A DNA stretch of 64,000 nucleotides from Phytophthora quininea (taxonomy: Eukaryota > Oomycota > Peronosporomycetes > Peronosporales > Peronosporaceae). The stretch's first letter is position 1. Every line of letters starts with the position of its first letter. Both the position numbers and the translations under genes were made by a program. This document shows positions 37,601-49,600 of this stretch, in pieces. The notes beneath the pieces are model-generated. The model worked only from the letters and a program-made list of their open reading frames with translations, was not told the origin of the DNA and made no database searches. Where the stretch lies: assembly GCA_011947345.1 (NCBI GenBank), contig JAAVTG010000917.1:1-64000 (forward strand), given 5' to 3'.

Positions 37601-40600
37601 CGGCAGCATCGTGACGAAGACGGTGAAGTCTACGTCGCGCCCCACGACGACCGCCAGCGGCGAGTTGGTGCAGTCGATCGAGGTGGAGACGACGACCGAG
37701 ACGGAGACCAAGGACGGCGAGAAGACGTCGACCGTGGAAACGGAGACCCGCGAGGAGACGGCGGCGCTGCAGACAACGCAGCCGACGCAGCCCGCGGTCA
37801 CGACGTCGACGACGATGCCCGGCATGACGGCCATCCGGTCGAGCACGGAGGTCGGCGAGGCGCCCGGTGAGTCGGTGACGACGGAGGTGTTCCAGTCGGA
37901 GGAGACGGACGGCAGCATCGTGACGAAGACGGTGAAGTCTACGTCGCGCCCCACGACGACCGCCAGCGGCGAGTTGGTGCAGTCGATCGAGGTGGAGACG
38001 ACGACCGAGACGGAGACCAAGGACGGCGAGAAGACGTCGACCGTGGAAACGGAGACCCGCGAGGAGACGGCGGCGCTGCAGACAACGCAGCCGACGCAGC
38101 CCGCGGTCACGACGTCGACGACGATGCCCGGCATGACGGCCATCCGGTCGAGCACGGAGGTCGGCGAGGCGCCCGGTGAGTCGGTGACGACGGAGGTGTT
38201 CCAGTCGGAGGAGACGGACGGCAGCATCGTGACGAAGACGGTGAAGTCTACGTCGCGCCCCACGACGACCGCCAGCGGCGAGTTGGTGCAGTCGATCGAG
38301 GTGGAGACGACGACCGAGACGGAGACCAAGGACGGCGAGAAGACGTCGACCGTGGAAACGGAGACCCGCGAGGAGACGGCGGCGCTGCAGACAACGCAGC
38401 CGACGCAGCCCGCGGTCACGACGTCGACGACGATGCCCGGCATGACGGCCATCCGGTCGAGCACGGAGGTCGGCGAGGCGCCCGGTGAGTCGGTGACGAC
38501 GGAGGTGTTCCAGTCGGAGGAGACGGACGGCAGCATCGTGACGAAGACGGTGAAGTCTACGTCGCGCCCCACGACGACCGCCAGCGGCGAGTTGGTGCAG
38601 TCGATCGAGGTGGAGACGACGACCGAGACGGAGACCAAGGACGGCGAGAAGACGTCGACCGTGGAAACGGAGACCCGCGAGGAGACGGCGGCGCTGCAGA
38701 CAACGCAGCCGACGCAGCCCGCGGTCACGACGTCGACGACGATGCCCGGCATGACGGCCATCCGGTCGAGCACGGAGGTCGGCGAGGCGCCCGGTGAGTC
38801 GGTGACGACGGAGGTGTTCCAGTCGGAGGAGACGGACGGCAGCATCGTGACGAAGACGGTGAAGTCTACGTCGCGCCCCACGACGACCGCCAGCGGCGAG
38901 TTGGTGCAGTCGATCGAGGTGGAGACGACGACCGAGACGGAGACCAAGGACGGCGAGAAGACGTCGACCGTGGAAACGGAGACCCGCGAGGAGACGGCGG
39001 CGCTGGAAACTATGATGGGAGAGAATCCTAAAGCTGTTGTTGATGAAGCGAAGGCGTACAGGTTGGTGGGAAGCTCTGATTTTGGGTTGAGGAGCCGGAC
39101 GGATGTCAGCACACTTGTTGTGATTGATTTGCGTCGTGCTTCTGCATTACGGAAGATCCAAGATCAAAATACTGTGTTGACGTGGCTGCCGCAGTTCTCT
39201 AGTTTTTGTAAGAAACGTGGTGTGGACGCGTCCCGCCTTGAATCGGAAGACTTACGTGAACTATCACGTGAGTTCTGGGTCAAGAACTGCTCAAGTTTTA
39301 ACGACAATCTGTACGGAATCGGGTCGCTGGATGAAAAGAAAGCTGTCTGGAACATTTCTCGGACCCTATCGGCACATGTGCCGGAGCTTGCTGTTCTCCA
39401 ATTTGACGCTGAGTTCGGAAAGCATAAACGGATCCTTATGATCAACGAAATCACAAGTGGCTCGGAGAAGTCGAGCCAGCAAGCAGACAGTAATGTTTTG
39501 ACTACTATGTTGAAGGAGTCACCCCAGCTTGCAGGTGGATTCAAGAGTGTAGTTATCACGGAAGGAGGCAGCGTAGTCTTCTACGGCTCTGTGAAATTGT
39601 TGATGACATTATTCCAGCAGCTCGGCGACGTAGAGCCACAAAGTGTCGACAGCACCGAATTTTGTTTGGTCTTAGCGACAACTACAACGCCCGTTACAAC
39701 GTCACCGTCATTGATGGCGCCAATGAGGGCCAAGAGCAACAACGCAGTCAAAACCTATCTTCAGTAGTGAGCTTTGCGGATGATACCGTGCTCTTCACTA
39801 CCGCCACCTCTAATATTCCGGCAAACAAACCAGCTAAGGATGACGAACGCCCAGAGCATCTCGAACCTGACACTACTGCCAACATTACCCCATCTAGACG
39901 TCCCGTCAAAGTTAAAGCCGATTATGAAAATATGGCGATAACGTCATTTGCTTCAAGCGCGTTGAGCGGCCTGTACGTGCGGTATGCGCGTGAGGGCGGC
40001 ATCAGCGAGTCGATGACATTCTCGGGTGAGATCGACGCGGCTGCACAGGACATCCAGCGCATCTGCACGGGTGCGGCGACGGACGAATCTGCTTTGGCAG
40101 CCCTGCTGCTCTCGAAGACGGTTGAAGAGCGCTACCTGATCTGGTGGCGCTACCGTATCCTGTACAAGCAAAGCTTGACGACGTGGGTGAAGAGCACGAG
40201 CGACTACGGTGTGCTGTTGAAGATGCTGTCGAGTCCGCTGGAGCACGTGGAGGCGGAGATTCTGCGGAAGGCGACGAAGGGCCTGGGCACGACGGAGGAG
40301 TGGATCTACCCGGTGGTGATGGCTCGCTCGAACGCGGAGATCGCTCTGCTGAAGAAGACGTTCCAGGAGAAGTACGGCGAAGACCTCGTGAGTGTTTTGA
40401 AGGGCGACCTGAGCGGCGACCTGAAGAAGGTGATCCTGACCGCCATGCGTGGCGAGGTGGCTGCCTTTGATGCGTCGGTGCACACGAGCGCGAAGGCTGC
40501 CTCAGACGCGGACGCGTTGTACAAGGCCGGCGAAGGCCGTATGGGCACGGACGAAACGACGTTCATCAACATCTTGGTGCTGAGCCCTGCGGAGCACGTG

Positions 40601-43600
40601 CGCAACATCAACAGTGCGTACGCGGCAAAGTACAAGTCGGACATCGCGGGAGCGATCAAGCAGGAGTTCTCCGGCGACGCCAGGTTGTCGCTGCTGTTCC
40701 TGATCCGCTCAGTCCTGGAGCCGATGAACCTGCTCGCGGAGCTGTTCGAGACGACGCTGAAGCGTGCCGGCAAGAACACGTACGGGCTGAGCGCTTGGGT
40801 GGTGCGGTACTACCGTCTGCTGGTGCAGATCCGCATCGTGTACATGCGCGTGTACCGCCAGAGCTGCGCGCGCGCATCCAGAGTGTGGTGAGCGGCGAGT
40901 ACTGCCAGCTGCTCCTGTCGATCCTCGATGCGGCTGAGAGGGAGTTCGGCGCGTCTGCGTCGGCATCACTGTCTACATCTGCATCTGGGTTGGCCTCGGG
41001 TGCTGCTACTTTGAGCGGCTCGAGTTCGAGTTCGAGTTCGAGCGTGAGCGTGAGCGCTGCGGCCATTGGCGCGAGTGCGTCCGTGGAGGAGAAGGCAAGT
41101 GCAGGGAAGAGCGGCACTGGCAGCTCGGTGACGGCGGTATCGGCTGCTCGAAGCGGCGAGGCTGAGTCCTCGGCGCTGGTATCCGCAGGTGCTGCTGCGT
41201 TGAGCGGCCTGTACGTGCGGTATGCGCGTGAGGGCGGCATCAGCGAGTCGATGACATTCTCGGGTGAGATCGACGCGGCTGCACAGGACATCCAGCGCAT
41301 CTGCACGGGTGCGGCGACGGACGAATCTGCTTTGGCAGCCCTGCTGCTCTCGAAGACGGTTGAAGAGCGCTACCTGATCTGGTGGCGCTACCGTATCCTG
41401 TACAAGCAAAGCTTGACGACGTGGGTGAAGAGCACGAGCGACTACGGTGTGCTGTTGAAGATGCTGTCGAGTCCGCTGGAGCACGTGGAGGCGGAGATTC
41501 TGCGGAAGGCGACGAAGGGCCTGGGCACGACGGAGGAGTGGATCTACCCGGTGGTGATGGCTCGCTCGAACGCGGAGATCGCTCTGCTGAAGAAGACGTT
41601 CCAGGAGAAGTACGGAGAAGACCTCGTGAGTGTTTTGAAGGGCGACCTGAGCGGCGACCTGAAGAAGGTGATCCTGACCGCCATGCGTGGCGAGGTGGCT
41701 GCCTTTGATGCGTCGGTGCACACGAGCGCGAAGGCTGCCTCAGACGCGGACGCGTTGTACAAGGCCGGCGAAGGCCGTATGGGCACGGACGAAACGACGT
41801 TCATCAACATCTTGGTGCTGAGCCCTGCGGAGCACGTGCGCAACATCAACAGTGCGTACGCGGCAAAGTACAAGTCGGACATCGCGGGAGCGATCAAGCA
41901 GGAGTTCTCCGGCGACGCCAGGTTGTCGCTGCTGTTCCTGATCCGCTCAGTCCTGGAGCCGATGAACCTGCTCGCGGAGCTGTTCGAGACGACGCTGAAG
42001 CGTGCCGGCAAGAACACGTACGGGCTGAGCGCTTGGGTGGTGCGGTACTACCGTCTGCTGGTGCAGATCCGCATCGTGTACATGCGCGTGTACCGCCAGG
42101 AGCTGCGCGCGCGCATCCAGAGTGTGGTGAGCGGCGAGTACTGCCAGCTGCTCCTGTCGATCCTCGATGCGGCTGAGAGGGAGTTCGGCGCGTCTGCGTC
42201 GGCATCACTGTCTACATCTGCATCTGGGTTGGCCTCGGGTGCTGCTACTTTGAGCGGCTCGAGTTCGAGTTCGAGTTCGAGCGTGAGCGTGAGCGCTGCG
42301 GCCATTGGCGCGAGTGCGTCCGTGGAGGAGAAGGCAAGTGCAGGGAAGAGCGGCACTGGCAGCTCGGTGACGGCGGTATCGGCTGCTCGAAGCGGCGAGG
42401 CTGAGTCCTCGGCGCTGGTATCCGCAGGTGCTGCTGCGTTGAGCGGCCTGTACGTGCGGTATGCGCGTGAGGGCGGCATCAGCGAGTCGATGACATTCTC
42501 GGGTGAGATCGACGCGGCTGCACAGGACATCCAGCGCATCTGCACGGGTGCGGCGACGGACGAATCTGCTTTGGCAGCCCTGCTGCTCTCGAAGACGGTT
42601 GAAGAGCGCTACCTGATCTGGTGGCGCTACCGTATCCTGTACAAGCAAAGCTTGACGACGTGGGTGAAGAGCACGAGCGACTACGGTGTGCTGTTGAAGA
42701 TGCTGTCGAGTCCGCTGGAGCACGTGGAGGCGGAGATTCTGCGGAAGGCGACGAAGGGCCTGGGCACGACGGAGGAGTGGATCTACCCGGTGGTGATGGC
42801 TCGCTCGAACGCGGAGATCGCTCTGCTGAAGAAGACGTTCCAGGAGAAGTACGGAGAAGACCTCGTGAGTGTTTTGAAGGGCGACCTGAGCGGCGACCTG
42901 AAGAAGGTGATCCTGACCGCCATGCGTGGCGAGGTGGCTGCCTTTGATGCGTCGGTGCACACGAGCGCGAAGGCTGCCTCAGACGCGGACGCGTTGTACA
43001 AGGCCGGCGAAGGCCGTATGGGCACGGACGAAACGACGTTCATCAACATCTTGGTGCTGAGCCCTGCGGAGCACGTGCGCAACATCAACAGTGCGTACGC
43101 GGCAAAGTACAAGTCGGACATCGCGGGAGCGATCAAGCAGGAGTTCTCCGGCGACGCCAGGTTGTCGCTGCTGTTCCTGATCCGCTCAGTCCTGGAGCCG
43201 ATGAACCTGCTCGCGGAGCTGTTCGAGACGACGCTGAAGCGTGCCGGCAAGAACACGTACGGGCTGAGCGCTTGGGTGGTGCGGTACTACCGTCTGCTGG
43301 TGCAGATCCGCATCGTGTACATGCGCATGTACCGCCAGGAGCTGCGCGCGCGCATCCAGAGTGTGGTGAGCGGCGAGTACTGCCAGCTGCTCCTGTCGAT
43401 CCTCGATGCGGCTGAGAGGGAGTTCGGCGCGTCTGCGTCGGCATCACTGTCTACATCTGCATCTGGGTTGGCCTCGGGTGCTGCTACTTTGAGCGGCTCG
43501 AGTTCGAGTTCGAGTTCGAGCGTGAGCGTGAGCGCTGCGGCCATTGGCGCGAGTGCGTCCGTGGAGGAGAAGGCAAGTGCAGGGAAGAGCGGCACTGGCA

Positions 43601-46600
43601 GCTCGGTGACGGCGGTATCGGCTGCTCGAAGCGGCGAGGCTGAGTCCTCGGCGCTGGTATCCGCAGGTGCTGCTGCGTTGAGCGGCCTGTACGTGCGGTA
43701 TGCGCGTGAGGGCGGCATCAGCGAGTCGATGACATTCTCGGGTGAGATCGACGCGGCTGCACAGGACATCCAGCGCATCTGCACGGGTGCGGCGACGGAC
43801 GAATCTGCTTTGGCAGCCCTGCTGCTCTCGAAGACGGTTGAAGAGCGCTACCTGATCTGGTGGCGCTACCGTATCCTGTACAAGCAAAGCTTGACGACGT
43901 GGGTGAAGAGCACGAGCGACTACGGTGTGCTGTTGAAGATGCTGTCGAGTCCGCTGGAGCACGTGGAGGCGGAGATTCTGCGGAAGGCGACGAAGGGCCT
44001 GGGCACGACGGAGGAGTGGATCTACCCGGTGGTGATGGCTCGCTCGAACGCGGAGATCGCTCTGCTGAAGAAGACGTTCCAGGAGAAGTACGGAGAAGAC
44101 CTCGTGAGTGTTTTGAAGGGCGACCTGAGCGGCGACCTGAAGAAGGTGATCCTGACCGCCATGCGTGGCGAGGTGGCTGCCTTTGATGCGTCGGTGCACA
44201 CGAGCGCGAAGGCTGCCTCAGACGCGGACGCGTTGTACAAGGCCGGCGAAGGCCGTATGGGCACGGACGAAACGACGTTCATCAACATCTTGGTGCTGAG
44301 CCCTGCGGAGCACGTGCGCAACATCAACAGTGCGTACGCGGCAAAGTACAAGTCGGACATCGCGGGAGCGATCAAGCAGGAGTTCTCCGGCGACGCCAGG
44401 TTGTCGCTGCTGTTCCTGATCCGCTCAGTCCTGGAGCCGATGAACCTGCTCGCGGAGCTGTTCGAGACGACGCTGAAGCGTGCCGGCAAGAACACGTACG
44501 GGCTGAGCGCTTGGGTGGTGCGGTACTACCGTCTGCTGGTGCAGATCCGCATCGTGTACATGCGCGTGTACCGCCAGGAGCTGCGCGCGCGCATCCAGAG
44601 TGTGGTGAGCGGCGAGTACTGCCAGCTGCTCCTGTCGATCCTCGATGCGGCTGAGAGGGAGTTCGGCGCGTCTGCGTCGGCATCACTGTCTACATCTGCA
44701 TCTGGGTTGGCCTCGGGTGCTGCTACTTTGAGCGGCTCGAGTTCGAGTTCGAGTTCGAGCGTGAGCGTGAGCGCTGCGGCCATTGGCGCGAGTGCGTCCG
44801 TGGAGGAGAAGGCAAGTGCAGGGAAGAGCGGCACTGGCAGCTCGGTGACGGCGGTATCGGCTGCTCGAAGCGGCGAGGCTGAGTCCTCGGCGCTGGTATC
44901 CGCAGGTGCTGCTGCGTTGAGCGGCCTGTACGTGCGGTATGCGCGTGAGGGCGGCATCAGCGAGTCGATGACATTCTCGGGTGAGATCGACGCGGCTGCA
45001 CAGGACATCCAGCGCATCTGCACGGGTGCGGCGACGGACGAATCTGCTTTGGCAGCCCTGCTGCTCTCGAAGACGGTTGAAGAGCGCTACCTGATCTGGT
45101 GGCGCTACCGTATCCTGTACAAGCAAAGCTTGACGACGTGGGTGAAGAGCACGAGCGACTACGGTGTGCTGTTGAAGATGCTGTCGAGTCCGCTGGAGCA
45201 CGTGGAGGCGGAGATTCTGCGGAAGGCGACGAAGGGCCTGGGCACGACGGAGGAGTGGATCTACCCGGTGGTGATGGCTCGCTCGAACGCGGAGATCGCT
45301 CTGCTGAAGAAGACGTTCCAGGAGAAGTACGGCGAAGACCTCGTGAGTGTTTTGAAGGGCGACCTGAGCGGCGACCTGAAGAAGGTGATCCTGACCGCCA
45401 TGCGTGGCGAGGTGGCTGCCTTTGATGCGTCGGTGCACACGAGCGCGAAGGCTGCCTCAGACGCGGACGCGTTGTACAAGGCCGGCGAAGGCCGTATGGG
45501 CACGGACGAAACGACGTTCATCAACATCTTGGTGCTGAGCCCTGCGGAGCACGTGCGCAACATCAACAGTGCGTACGCGGCAAAGTACAAGTCGGACATC
45601 GCGGGAGCGATCAAGCAGGAGTTCTCCGGCGACGCCAGGTTGTCGCTGCTGTTCCTGATCCGCTCAGTCCTGGAGCCGATGAACCTGCTCGCGGAGCTGT
45701 TCGAGACGACGCTGAAGCGTGCCGGCAAGAACACGTACGGGCTGAGCGCTTGGGTGGTGCGGTACTACCGTCTGCTGGTGCAGATCCGCATCGTGTACAT
45801 GCGCGTGTACCGCCAGGAGCTGCGCGCGCGCATCCAGAGTGTGGTGAGCGGCGAGTACTGCCAGCTGCTCCTGTCGATCCTCGATGCGGCTGAGAGGGAG
45901 TTCGGCGCGTCTGCGTCGGCATCACTGTCTACATTGTCTGCATCTGGGTTGGCCTCGGGTGCTGCTACTTTGAGCGGCTCGAGTTCGAGTTCGAGTTCGA
46001 GCGTGAGCGTGAGCGCTGCGGCCATTGGCGCGAGTGCGTCCGTGGAGGAGAAGGCAAGTGCAGGGAAGAGCGGCACTGGCAGCTCGGTGACGGCGGTATC
46101 GGCTGCTCGAAGCGGCGAGGCTGAGTCCTCGGCGCTGGTATCCGCAGGTGCTGCTGCGTTGAGCGGCCTGTACGTGCGGTATGCGCGTGAGGGCGGCATC
46201 AGCGAGTCGATGACATTCTCGGGTGAGATCGACGCGGCTGCACAGGACATCCAGCGCATCTGCACGGGTGCGGCGACGGACGAATCTGCTTTGGCAGCCC
46301 TGCTGCTCTCGAAGACGGTTGAAGAGCGCTACCTGATCTGGTGGCGCTACCGTATCCTGTACAAGCAAAGCTTGACGACGTGGGTGAAGAGCACGAGCGA
46401 CTACGGTGTGCTGTTGAAGATGCTGTCGAGTCCGCTGGAGCACGTGGAGGCGGAGATTCTGCGGAAGGCGACGAAGGGCCTGGGCACGACGGAGGAGTGG
46501 ATCTACCCGGTGGTGATGGCTCGCTCGAACGCGGAGATCGCTCTGCTGAAGAAGACGTTCCAGGAGAAGTACGGCGAAGACCTCGTGAGTGTTTTGAAGG

Positions 46601-49600
46601 GCGACCTGAGCGGCGACCTGAAGAAGGTGATCCTGACCGCCATGCGTGGCGAGGTGGCTGCCTTTGATGCGTCGGTGCACACGAGCGCGAAGGCTGCCTC
46701 AGACGCGGACGCGTTGTACAAGGCCGGCGAAGGCCGTATGGGCACGGACGAAACGACGTTCATCAACATCTTGGTGCTGAGCCCTGCGGAGCACGTGCGC
46801 AACATCAACAGTGCGTACGCGGCAAAGTACAAGTCGGACATCGCGGGAGCGATCAAGCAGGAGTTCTCCGGCGACGCCAGGTTGTCGCTGCTGTTCCTGA
46901 TCCGCTCAGTCCTGGAGCCGATGAACCTGCTCGCGGAGCTGTTCGAGACGACGCTGAAGCGTGCCGGCAAGAACACGTACGGGCTGAGCGCTTGGGTGGT
47001 GCGGTACTACCGTCTGCTGGTGCAGATCCGCATCGTGTACATGCGCATGTACCGCCAGAGCTGCGCGCGCGCATCCAGAGTGTGGTGAGCGGCGAGTACT
47101 GCCAGCTGCTCCTGTCGATCCTCGATGCGGCTGAGAGGGAGTTCGGCGCGTCTGCGTCGGCATCACTGTCTACATCTGCATCTGGGTTGGCCTCGGGTGC
47201 TGCTACTTTGAGCGGCTCGAGTTCGAGTTCGAGTTCGAGCGTGAGCGTGAGCGCTGCGGCCATTGGCGCGAGTGCGTCCGTGGAGGAGAAGGCAAGTGCA
47301 GGGAAGAGCGGCACTGGCAGCTCGGTGACGGCGGTATCGGCTGCTCGAAGCGGCGAGGCTGAGTCCTCGGCGCTGGTATCCGCAGGTGCTGCTGCGTTGA
47401 GCGGCCTGTACGTGCGGTATGCGCGTGAGGGCGGCATCAGCGAGTCGATGACATTCTCGGGTGAGATCGACGCGGCTGCACAGGACATCCAGCGCATCTG
47501 CACGGGTGCGGCGACGGACGAATCTGCTTTGGCAGCCCTGCTGCTCTCGAAGACGGTTGAAGAGCGCTACCTGATCTGGTGGCGCTACCGTATCCTGTAC
47601 AAGCAAAGCTTGACGACGTGGGTGAAGAGCACGAGCGACTACGGTGTGCTGTTGAAGATGCTGTCGAGTCCGCTGGAGCACGTGGAGGCGGAGATTCTGC
47701 GGAAGGCGACGAAGGGCCTGGGCACGACGGAGGAGTGGATCTACCCGGTGGTGATGGCTCGCTCGAACGCGGAGATCGCTCTGCTGAAGAAGACGTTCCA
47801 GGAGAAGTACGGAGAAGACCTCGTGAGTGTTTTGAAGGGCGACCTGAGCGGCGACCTGAAGAAGGTGATCCTGACCGCCATGCGTGGCGAGGTGGCTGCC
47901 TTTGATGCGTCGGTGCACACGAGCGCGAAGGCTGCCTCAGACGCGGACGCGTTGTACAAGGCCGGCGAAGGCCGTATGGGCACGGACGAAACGACGTTCA
48001 TCAACATCTTGGTGCTGAGCCCTGCGGAGCACGTGCGCAACATCAACAGTGCGTACGCGGCAAAGTACAAGTCGGACATCGCGGGAGCGATCAAGCAGGA
48101 GTTCTCCGGCGACGCCAGGTTGTCGCTGCTGTTCCTGATCCGCTCAGTCCTGGAGCCGATGAACCTGCTCGCGGAGCTGTTCGAGACGACGCTGAAGCGT
48201 GCCGGCAAGAACACGTACGGGCTGAGCGCTTGGGTGGTGCGGTACTACCGTCTGCTGGTGCAGATCCGCATCGTGTACATGCGCGTGTACCGCCAGAGCT
48301 GCGCGCGCGCATCCAGAGTGTGGTGAGCGGCGAGTACTGCCAGCTGCTCCTGTCGATCCTCGATGCGGCTGAGAGGGAGTTCGGCGCGTCTGCGTCGGCA
48401 TCACTGTCTACATCTGCATCTGGGTTGGCCTCGGATGCTGCTACTTTGAGCGGCTCGAGTTCGAGTTCGAGTTCGAGCTCGAGTTCGAGCGTGAGCGCTG
48501 CGGCCATTGGCGCGAGTGCGTCCGTGGAGGAGAAGGCAAGTGCAGGGAAGAGCGGCACTGGCAGCTCGGTGACGGCGGTATCGGCTGCTCGAAGCGGCGA
48601 GGCTGAGTCCTCGGCGCTGGTATCCGCAGGTGCTGCTGCGTTGAGCGGCCTGTACGTGCGGTATGCGCGTGAGGGCGGCATCAGCGAGTCGATGACATTC
48701 TCGGGTGAGATCGACGCGGCTGCACAGGACATCCAGCGCATCTGCACGGGTGCGGCGACGGACGAATCTGCTTTGGCAGCCCTGCTGCTCTCGAAGACGG
48801 TTGAAGAGCGCTACCTGATCTGGTGGCGCTACCGTATCCTGTACAAGCAAAGCTTGACGACGTGGGTGAAGAGCACGAGCGACTACGGTGTGCTGTTGAA
48901 GATGCTGTCGAGTCCACTGGAGCACGTGGAGGCGGAGATTCTGCGGAAGGCGACGAAGGGCCTGGGCACGACGGAGGAGTGGATCTACCCGGTGGTGATG
49001 GCTCGCTCGAACGCGGAGATCGCTCTGCTGAAGAAGACGTTCCAGGAGAAGTACGGCGAAGACCTCGTGAGTGTTTTGAAGGGCGACCTGAGCGGCGACC
49101 TGAAGAAGGTGATCCTGACCGCCATGCGTGGCGAGGTGGCTGCCTTTGATGCGTCGGTGCACACGAGCGCGAAGGCTGCCTCAGACGCGGACGCGTTGTA
49201 CAAGGCCGGCGAAGGCCGTATGGGCACGGACGAAACGACGTTCATCAACATCTTGGTGCTGAGCCCTGCGGAGCACGTGCGCAACATCAACAGTGCGTAC
49301 GCGGCAAAGTACAAGTCGGACATCGCGGGAGCGATCAAGCAGGAGTTCTCCGGCGACGCCAGGTTGTCGCTGCTGTTCCTGATCCGCTCAGTCCTGGAGC
49401 CGATGAACCTGCTCGCGGAGCTGTTCGAGACGACGCTGAAGCGTGCCGGCAAGAACACGTACGGGCTGAGCGCTTGGGTGGTGCGGTACTACCGTCTGCT
49501 GGTGCAGATCCGCATCGTGTACATGCGCGTGTACCGCCAGGAGCTGCGCGCGCATCCAGAGTGTGGTGAGCGGCGAGTACTGCCAGCTGCTCCTGTCGAT

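Noticed and set aside
14131..39005. CRISPR array or satellite DNA
   Set aside because: There are no spacers between repeats, units are about 300 bp, and the plus frame is open across nearly all copies and continuous with flanking coding sequence, so this is coding tandem repeat DNA.
24677..39112. Minus-strand open frame of about 4,810 codons across array B
   Set aside because: Same periodicity effect. It ends shortly after the array and has no plausible start or neighbouring exon.
39662..39961. A separate promoter and start for an annexin gene
   Set aside because: Not excluded, only less favoured: the frame is open and protein-like upstream of the ATG at 39932, and one missing T joins it to the preceding gene. 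No convincing Inr match was found here.
40306..49458. Recurring 104-, 108-, 157-, 165- and 251-codon frames inside the annexin units
   Set aside because: They are the other five frames of a repeated GC-rich coding unit. The annexin frame has the family motifs and explains them all.
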